Below are positions 6,065-11,239 of a stretch of DNA of 17,139 nucleotides, in pieces. The DNA comes from an uncultured Terriglobales bacterium (GTDB lineage Bacteria > Acidobacteriota > Terriglobia > Terriglobales > Acidobacteriaceae). Within the stretch, counting starts at the first letter, position 1, and every line of letters starts with the position of its first letter. Made by a program: the position numbers and the translations under genes. The notes under the pieces are model-generated. The model saw only the letters and a list, made by a program, of their open reading frames with translations, made no database searches and was not told where the DNA came from. The stretch lies in contig CATPBY010000460.1 in NCBI GenBank assembly GCA_955652845.1, positions 1 to 17,139 on the forward strand, given 5' to 3'.

Positions 6065-7375
6065 TCACTTCCGGAACCTGCCGAGCCTGAACATCGGGTC
6101 CGAGTTTTTCTGGTCTACTATGAGCTCAGCCAGCATCTCCCCTAATGCAGGACCGTGCTTGAATCCGTGGCCTGAGCCTCCGCCGGCCAGCCAGACATTT
6201 TCCCTCTGAGGATGCCGATCAATGATGAAGTTATTATCCGGACTGTTCTCATACTGGCAGACCCGCGATTCGAGTAGCGGGGCATCTTTCATGGCGGGGA
6301 AGCGAAAGCCGAGGTAGTCACGGATTGCGCGGAGTCCATCAGCGCTGACCTGACGCTCGCCGGAAGTCGGATCGAAATCCGGGCCGCGAGTATCATCGGC
6401 GACCTTGAAGCCCCGTCCATCATTGCCCGGAATGCCATAGATGAACCTGTCGCGATGGTCGGCCCAAACGGGAAATTTTCTCTCGGAGAATCTATCGTCT
6501 CCCGCAGGCGTGCCAAAGAAAAATACGTCCTGCTTCGTAGGTCGCACACGATCGCCGATAGTAACCGGAAAAAGTTTGCCGAGCCACGGCCCGCAAGCGA
6601 ATACATACTGATCGGCCTTGAGCGTCGACCCATCCGAAAGCTCCAAAACCTCCCATTTGCCACCATCGAGATCACGCGACACAGCCGCCGCATGCTTAAA
6701 TTCGCCACCCTCCGAGAGAAAAGCCTGCAGCACCGTCTGGCATGCAAGACGTGCGGTAAGAAATCCACTCTTGGGCTCATAGATCCCCCAGCGCACACCT
6801 TCCAGATTGATCTGGGGCCAGCGTTTTTCGAGTTCTGCCGCCGAAAGTTCTTCGTAAGCAATGCCAGCCTCCCGCATCAGAGGCAGAGATCCGCGCTCGA
6901 AGTGATCGTCGCCCGCAGTCGCCATCCAAAGTACGCCTGTGCGATGCAGCAACTGACGATTGCAGCGCTGCTCATGCTCGTCCCACAATTGCAAAGCGCG
7001 GGCAGCCATCTTTGTATAAGGCTGGCTCGGCCCATAGGTGCCACGAATCACTCTAGTCTCGCCCCCTGACGAAGCGCGAGAGTTCCCCGGCCCCCACGCA
7101 TCCACGAGAGTTACGACAACACCCCGGCGCCGTAGGTAAAGGGCAGTCCATCCGCCGAATGCGCCGGCTCCAATCACGCAAACATGATTTTTCGCTGGCA
7201 TTTTGATCCTGGCCGAACGCTGTCCGGCCTGCCTGAGCATATCTGCTGAAGCGAGCTTAAGAAAAGGGAAGCGGTTCGCCAGAGTGCTAAACCCGCCAAC
7301 CGAGGCGCAGGTTTTCAGTAAAGCGCGGCGCGACACCTTTCGGCGAATCAGGCCGGTAGCGGGGTTGACCCTCAC
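6065..7375 (-). CDS. Tat-exported FAD-dependent amine oxidase, sarcosine oxidase/MTOX-like
   Basis: A 436-residue DAO-family flavoprotein. The N-terminus has a twin-arginine signal (SRRALLK, RR at 16-17, then a mildly hydrophobic stretch), so export of the folded, flavin-loaded enzyme is predicted. The ADP-binding GAGAFG spans 69-74, and GETRVIRGTYG (105-115) matches the conserved R of monomeric sarcosine oxidase. C373 in VCQYENSPDNNFIID aligns with the cysteine that binds FAD covalently in sarcosine oxidase and N-methyltryptophan oxidase. The residue equivalent to the MSOX active-site His before this R-loop appears to be Gly, so substrate may differ. Reaction class: oxidation of an amine with O2 or another acceptor. 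The start is GTG 7375; no Shine-Dalgarno is clear. M59 is a cytosolic alternative, but it would discard the Tat signal. Confidence 0.88.
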   Translation of the reverse strand: MRVNPATGLIRRKVSRRALLKTCASVGGFSTLANRFPFLKLASADMLRQAGQRSARIKMPAKNHVCVIGAGAFGGWTALYLRRRGVVVTLVDAWGPGNSRASSGGETRVIRGTYGPSQPYTKMAARALQLWDEHEQRCNRQLLHRTGVLWMATAGDDHFERGSLPLMREAGIAYEELSAAELEKRWPQINLEGVRWGIYEPKSGFLTARLACQTVLQAFLSEGGEFKHAAAVSRDLDGGKWEVLELSDGSTLKADQYVFACGPWLGKLFPVTIGDRVRPTKQDVFFFGTPAGDDRFSERKFPVWADHRDRFIYGIPGNDGRGFKVADDTRGPDFDPTSGERQVSADGLRAIRDYLGFRFPAMKDAPLLESRVCQYENSPDNNFIIDRHPQRENVWLAGGGSGHGFKHGPALGEMLAELIVDQKNSDPMFRLGRFRK

Positions 7376-7411
7376 AAGTCATTAAATCTACGCCGGGATT
7401 CCGCTTTGCTG

Positions 7412-7438
7412 CTGGCAAACTTGAGTTAAGAGTGCTAA
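7412..7438. promoter_or_regulatory. CIRCE-like element with degenerate left arm (HrcA operator candidate)
   Basis: The CIRCE consensus is TTAGCACTC-N9-GAGTGCTAA. Here the right arm GAGTGCTAA (7430-7438) is perfect. Exactly 9 bases upstream, CTGGCAAAC (7412-7420) matches the left arm at 5 of 9 positions. It lies 3 bases before the -35 box of the hrcA promoter, as expected for an autoregulatory operator. A second copy of the right-arm string, within AGAGTGCTAAA, is at 7281-7291 inside the divergent gene. Confidence 0.5.
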
Positions 7439-7441
7439 AGC

Positions 7442-7470
7442 TTGACAGGGATAGGCGACGTTCCTAAAAT
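7442..7470 (+). promoter_or_regulatory. Sigma70-type promoter of the hrcA-grpE-dnaJ unit
   Basis: TTGACA (7442-7447), 17 bases, TAAAAT (7465-7470): a perfect -35, optimal spacing and a 5/6 -10. Transcription would start near 7477 and leave a leader of about 100 nt before hrcA at 7579. Confidence 0.75.
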
Positions 7471-7476
7471 CAAAGG

Positions 7477-7517
7477 TGGACTTGTCCAGCGTCCCTCCGT
7501 CTAAGTATTTGCAAATA
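7477..7517 (+). promoter_or_regulatory. Two short palindromes in the hrcA leader
   Basis: TGGACTTGTCCA (7477-7488) pairs TGGAC with GTCCA and sits at the predicted transcription start. TATTTGCAAATA (7506-7517) is a perfect 12-bp palindrome in an A/T-rich part of the leader. Either could be an extra operator or an RNA hairpin; nothing ties them to a known regulator. Confidence 0.3.
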
Positions 7518-7578
7518 AATAATTTAGCGGAGATGCGAATGTCAACTTGAGGCTTAAACCAGGCACCTGAGGAACAAT

Positions 7579-8577
7579 ATGCAGGCTGGCCCACCAATCG
7601 GCGAACGTGAACGGGAGATCCTGACGGCTATCGTCGAGACTTTCATCGCCACAGGTGAACCGGTGGGATCGCGCACTCTCGCGCGGTCGAATCGCGAAGG
7701 CCTTAGTCCAGCCACAATTCGCAATGTCATGGCCGACTTAGTAGACGCCGGTTTTCTAGAGCAACCGCACACTTCGGCCGGCCGCGTTCCGAGCGCGGAA
7801 GCCTACCGTTACTACGTCGAACAACTTACCGGGGAGGCTCATCTATCGCACGGGGATGAAAGCATTATCCAGGATTCGCTGCACGGCATCTCGGACGTGC
7901 AGGAATTCATGGAGCGCACCTCGCACGTCCTATCGCTGATCTCGCGAAACGTTGGCGTTGCGGTGGCGATCGGGGGAGCGAAAAATGCGCTGGAGCACGT
8001 CTATTTCTCCCGCCTGGGAGATCAGAAAGTATTGGCCGTTGTTGTAACCCGCTCTGGCGTGGTGCGTGATCGCGTTTTGCGCCTCGATCTTCCTCAGTCT
8101 GATCTGGATGAGGCAGCGCGTTTTATCAATGAAAATTTTCGTGGCTGGACCATGGAAGCCATGCGAACCGAGTTAAGCCGCCGGCTTGAACAGGAGCGCA
8201 GTGAATACGACCGCCTGATGGCATCCGTCGAGCAACTCTATCGCCAGGGAGCGTTGGCCGCCGAAGACTCAGCCCAGATGGTTTTTGTTGAAGGCGCGGC
8301 TAACCTGGTCGCGGGTGAGCAGGACCGCCAGCGATTGCAGCAATTGCTGCAGACCTTGGAAGAGAAGCAGAAGATTGTCGAGCTTCTGGGCGCCTACCTC
8401 GATGCCAAACAGGAAGCGGTACGGGTGGTGATCGGGCTGGACGAAGCTTTGCCATCCATGCGGAACTTTGTGCTCATCGGCGCTCCCGCCCGGGTTGGCG
8501 GCGAGGTCATGGGATCGCTCGCCGTCATTGGCCCTACGCGCATCGATTACCAGCACACCATGACCGCAGTTTCCTAA
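7579..8577 (+). CDS. hrcA: Heat-inducible transcription repressor HrcA
   Basis: A 332-residue protein with the HrcA layout. An N-terminal winged helix-turn-helix contains REREILTAIVETFIATGEPVGS and LSPATIRNVMADL, followed by the family signature GFLEQPHTSAGRVPS and AYRYYV at about residues 59-81. A GAF-like dimer/sensor domain ends with IGPTRIDYQHTM. HrcA represses chaperone genes by binding CIRCE; in known systems GroEL keeps it active, so titration of GroEL by unfolded protein relieves repression. The start ATG 7579 has GAGG (7569-7572) 6 bases upstream. It is first in the unit hrcA-grpE-dnaJ-rsmE behind a strong promoter and a CIRCE-like site, consistent with autoregulation. Confidence 0.97.
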   Translation: MQAGPPIGEREREILTAIVETFIATGEPVGSRTLARSNREGLSPATIRNVMADLVDAGFLEQPHTSAGRVPSAEAYRYYVEQLTGEAHLSHGDESIIQDSLHGISDVQEFMERTSHVLSLISRNVGVAVAIGGAKNALEHVYFSRLGDQKVLAVVVTRSGVVRDRVLRLDLPQSDLDEAARFINENFRGWTMEAMRTELSRRLEQERSEYDRLMASVEQLYRQGALAAEDSAQMVFVEGAANLVAGEQDRQRLQQLLQTLEEKQKIVELLGAYLDAKQEAVRVVIGLDEALPSMRNFVLIGAPARVGGEVMGSLAVIGPTRIDYQHTMTAVS

Positions 8578-8623
8578 ATCGCGCGCATGTTTGACAAAGT
8601 ACTCAACGAGTCTGAGTGAATCT

Positions 8624-9229
8624 ATGGCAAGAAGGAATGGAAAAACAGAAATTGTTACAGATCATAACCTTGATACCGAGCATGAGCTGCCGCGATCAAA
8701 TGACAGCGCTGACGATTCCGCGCGGAATGATGGTGGCGGGGTTTCGGCTACGACCGGCGCTGCGGGCGCAACCGATTCCGACCTGGACAAGCTGAAGGCA
8801 GAGCGCAACAACCTTCTTGATCGTCTGGCTCGACTGCAGGCTGAGTTCGAAAATGCCCGCAAGCGGAGCGCTCGTGAACAGCATGAATTCCGCGAGTATG
8901 CTGTATCCGACGCATTAAAGGCCCTGCTTCCGGTCCTGGATAGCTTTGAGCGCGCGCTGCAGGCGGCTCCAGCCGACAAATCGGAGTTGCGCGCAGGCGT
9001 TGAACTCATTTACAAGCAGCTGCAGGATGCGCTGCAGAAACTTGGCTTGCGGACCATCCCCGCCAAAGGTGAGCCATTCGACCCGCACCTGCACGAGGCC
9101 GTCGAAATGGTCGAAACTACTAGCGCTGAAGATCATCAAATATTGGACGAACTGCAGCGAGGCTACAAGTTGAAGGACCGCTTGTTGAGGCCTTCGATGG
9201 TTAAAGTCGCTCGTAATACCCGGCAGTAA
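8624..9229 (+). CDS. grpE: Nucleotide exchange factor GrpE
   Basis: A 201-residue GrpE, which releases ADP from DnaK so that substrate can leave. The first 50 residues are low-complexity and acidic/polar (DSADDSARNDGGG). A long coiled-coil helix runs from about 53 (LDKLKAERNNLLDRLARLQAEFENARKRS). The C-terminal beta domain has GEPFDPHLHEAVEMVET and the final GYKLKDRLLRPSMVKVA. The ATG at 8624 is preferred over in-frame TTG 8591, which is close to the hrcA stop and adds residues outside the family start. The Shine-Dalgarno is weak (GAG about 8 bases upstream). It lies 46 bases after hrcA. DnaK, its partner, is not in this window. Confidence 0.96.
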   Translation: MARRNGKTEIVTDHNLDTEHELPRSNDSADDSARNDGGGVSATTGAAGATDSDLDKLKAERNNLLDRLARLQAEFENARKRSAREQHEFREYAVSDALKALLPVLDSFERALQAAPADKSELRAGVELIYKQLQDALQKLGLRTIPAKGEPFDPHLHEAVEMVETTSAEDHQILDELQRGYKLKDRLLRPSMVKVARNTRQ

Positions 9230-9261
9230 CCCACCGCGTATTGGAAAGGACCTGAGCTATT

Positions 9262-10389
9262 CTGACCAGCAACGGAAAACGCGACTATTACGAGGTACTC
9301 GGAGTGGCGCGCGGCGCCAGTGATCAGGAAATTAAGAGCGCGTATCGCAAACTGGCGCTGCAATTCCATCCCGACCGTAATCCTAATAATCCTGACGCCG
9401 AAGAGAAGTTCAAGGAAGCGAGCGAGGCCTATGCAATTCTAGCGGATGGCGAAAAGCGTTCTATGTACGATCGCTTTGGTCATGCTGGAGTAGGGACGGC
9501 CGGCGCTGGCGGAGGTTTCGATGCCACCGTATTCCAGGACTTCGGCGATATTTTCGGCGAGTTCTTCGGCTTTGGAGATGTCTTCGCACAGGGCGGCCGC
9601 CGGCGCAGCCGCACGCAGCGGGGCGCCGATCTGCGAGAGGACATCAACCTTGCGTTCGAGGAAGCGGTGTTCGGTACCGAGACGACGGTTACGGTTCGAC
9701 GCCACGAAAGCTGCGAAGATTGCGCGGGCTCAGGCGCCGCCAGCGGAAAAACTCCGGTGACCTGCCGGTCGTGCGCAGGGCGAGGACAGGTGCGGTATCA
9801 GCAGGGCTTTTTCAGTATCGCGCGCACTTGTCCCGCATGTCAGGGCACGGGCAGCGTAATTACGGATCCTTGTCCGAAATGTAAAGGCGAGGGACGCGTT
9901 CTCCGGCAGCGCACGGTGGACGCCAAAGTTCCCGCCGGTGTAGAAGACGGAACTCGCATTCGCTTTTCCGGATTAGGCGAGGGCGGCCTGCACGGCGGGC
10001 CGGCCGGTGATCTTTATGTGGTCCTTCACGTCAAGGAGCACCCATTTTTCGAGCGTGAAGGGAATGACTTGCACTGCGTGATTCCGATTTCTTTTGTGCA
10101 GGCTGCCTTAGGAGCGGAGATTGCGGTACCAACGCTCGAAGGGGAGCAGATGCTCAAAGTACCCGAGGGCACGCAATCCGGAACAACTCTGCGCATCCGC
10201 GGAAAAGGCGTTCCCGTGCTCAATGGCCGCGGCAAAGGTGATCTGTTCGTCGAAGTTCGGGTGCAGACTCCCGGTAAATTAAATAAGCGTCAGCGCGAGT
10301 TACTCCAGGAGTTGGAAGGAAGCATTCACGTTGAGAACAGGCCGCAACGCCGCACTCTGCTGGGCAAGGTCAAAGATATCTTCGGATAG
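9262..10389 (+). CDS. dnaJ: Chaperone DnaJ (Hsp40), apparently non-canonical start
   Basis: About 375 residues, a full type-I DnaJ. The J domain begins [10 protein letters not shown] and has HPD at 36-38. A Gly/Phe-rich linker ([23 protein letters not shown]) follows. Four zinc-binding CxxCxGxG repeats have cysteine pairs 151/154, 168/171, 190/193 and 204/207, and the C-terminal substrate and dimer domains follow. It delivers clients to DnaK and stimulates its ATPase. The frame has a TGA at 9253-9255 and no ATG, GTG or TTG until GTG 9304, which would remove DYYEVLG from helix I. The only candidates that keep the J domain are ATT 9259 and CTG 9262, with AAAGGA at 9245-9250 as Shine-Dalgarno. 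CTG is used here. A sequence error is the alternative explanation. Confidence 0.9.
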   Translation: MTSNGKRDYYEVLGVARGASDQEIKSAYRKLALQFHPDRNPNNPDAEEKFKEASEAYAILADGEKRSMYDRFGHAGVGTAGAGGGFDATVFQDFGDIFGEFFGFGDVFAQGGRRRSRTQRGADLREDINLAFEEAVFGTETTVTVRRHESCEDCAGSGAASGKTPVTCRSCAGRGQVRYQQGFFSIARTCPACQGTGSVITDPCPKCKGEGRVLRQRTVDAKVPAGVEDGTRIRFSGLGEGGLHGGPAGDLYVVLHVKEHPFFEREGNDLHCVIPISFVQAALGAEIAVPTLEGEQMLKVPEGTQSGTTLRIRGKGVPVLNGRGKGDLFVEVRVQTPGKLNKRQRELLQELEGSIHVENRPQRRTLLGKVKDIFG

Positions 10390-10402
10390 TGGCTCTGGAC
10401 AA

Positions 10403-10454
10403 AGGACACGAAGTAACACCCGAGTCTCGAAACCTTCGTGCACCTTCGTGTCCT
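10403..10454. repeat. 11-bp inverted repeat with 30-nt loop; likely dispersed extragenic element
   Basis: AGGACACGAAG (10403-10413) is perfectly complemented by CTTCGTGTCCT (10444-10454). Inside, CCTTCGTG is repeated directly at 10433-10440 and 10443-10450. It fills the dnaJ-rsmE gap. I recall similar 'ACACGAAGGAC/CTTCGTGTCC' strings scattered between genes in acidobacterial and other environmental genomes, so it may be a REP-like repeat; there is no T-run to make it an intrinsic terminator. Confidence 0.6.
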
Positions 10455-10479
10455 GTGTGGTTAAATCCGTTGTTTCCGC

Positions 10480-11196
10480 ATGACCCGCCGCCGCTGGATC
10501 GCCGATGAAGTCTCAGGCAAACATGCCGCTCTAACAGGAAACCATGCTGAGCATCTGACCCGAGTACTCCGGGCCCGGGTCGGCGAGGATTTTGACATCG
10601 CCGCCGGCACACACGTTCACCGCGCCCGAATTACCAGCGTGGAACAAAGCCGGGTCGAGTTTGAGTTGGGCGATGAAATCCCCGCCAATACCGTTCCCAG
10701 CGTGGCCCTTGCTCTTTCCATCTTCAAATTTGATCGCCTGGAATGGGCAATCGAAAAATGCACGGAGCTTGGGGCCGCGCGCATCGTCCCCGTCATTGCT
10801 CAGCGTACCGAAGCCCATCTGGTAAAGGCTGCGACGAAACGCCGGGATCGATGGCAACGTATCGCACGCGCGGCTTCCGAACAGTCACGCCGGATTTCTT
10901 CCCCGGAAATTTCTCCAGTTACGAACTTTAAAGACGCGGTGGCATTGCCCGGCCACACCCGCATCGTCCTGGCGGAATCGGAAGACGTGTTGATGCTGAA
11001 AGATGCTGTTCAGTCTTCATCGGGCGACGTTATGCTTGCCTTCGGTCCGGAAGGCGGCTGGACGGAAGCCGAGCTAGGCGTGTTTTGCCACGCGGGATGG
11101 GTCTCCGCATCGCTGGGAAGCACGATTCTGCGAGCCGAGACCGCGGTAATTGCGGCGCTCGCCGTGACATTTTCACAGCTGCAACAGCACGGTTAA
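10480..11196 (+). CDS. rsmE: 16S rRNA (uracil-1498-N3)-methyltransferase RsmE
   Basis: A 238-residue SPOUT-class methyltransferase that uses SAM to methylate U1498 of 16S rRNA. An N-terminal PUA-like part (EHLTRVLRARVGEDFDI, about residues 24-40) is followed by the SPOUT domain with KFDRLEWAIEKCTELGAARIVPV and, near the C-terminus, the trefoil-knot SAM motifs GPEGGWTEAE and LGSTILRAETA. Length is normal for the family. The ATG at 10480 starts the typical MTRRRWIADE; no Shine-Dalgarno is visible. The location downstream of dnaJ is a recurring gene order in bacteria. The 90-base gap with an inverted repeat leaves open whether it shares the heat-shock transcript. Confidence 0.96.
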   Translation: MTRRRWIADEVSGKHAALTGNHAEHLTRVLRARVGEDFDIAAGTHVHRARITSVEQSRVEFELGDEIPANTVPSVALALSIFKFDRLEWAIEKCTELGAARIVPVIAQRTEAHLVKAATKRRDRWQRIARAASEQSRRISSPEISPVTNFKDAVALPGHTRIVLAESEDVLMLKDAVQSSSGDVMLAFGPEGGWTEAELGVFCHAGWVSASLGSTILRAETAVIAALAVTFSQLQQHG

Positions 11197-11226
11197 TGAT
11201 CACAGAATATCCTCACCCGTCTCTGG

Positions 11227-11232
11227 TATGCT
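11227..11232 (+). promoter_or_regulatory. Putative -10 (TATGCT) just before the helicase start
   Basis: TATGCT ends 7 bases before ATG 11240, the same geometry as at the Mrp and secreted-protein genes, and no Shine-Dalgarno precedes either candidate start. No good -35 is visible, so support is positional only. Confidence 0.3.
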
Positions 11233-11239
11233 CCGCTCA

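Noticed and set aside
8591..8619. TTGACA before grpE as an internal promoter
   Set aside because: No acceptable -10 lies 16-18 bases downstream (GAGTGA-like only), and the gene is in line with hrcA.
9304..9306. GTG 9304 as the dnaJ start
   Set aside because: It would delete the conserved DYYEVLG of the J domain, and there is no Shine-Dalgarno in front of it.
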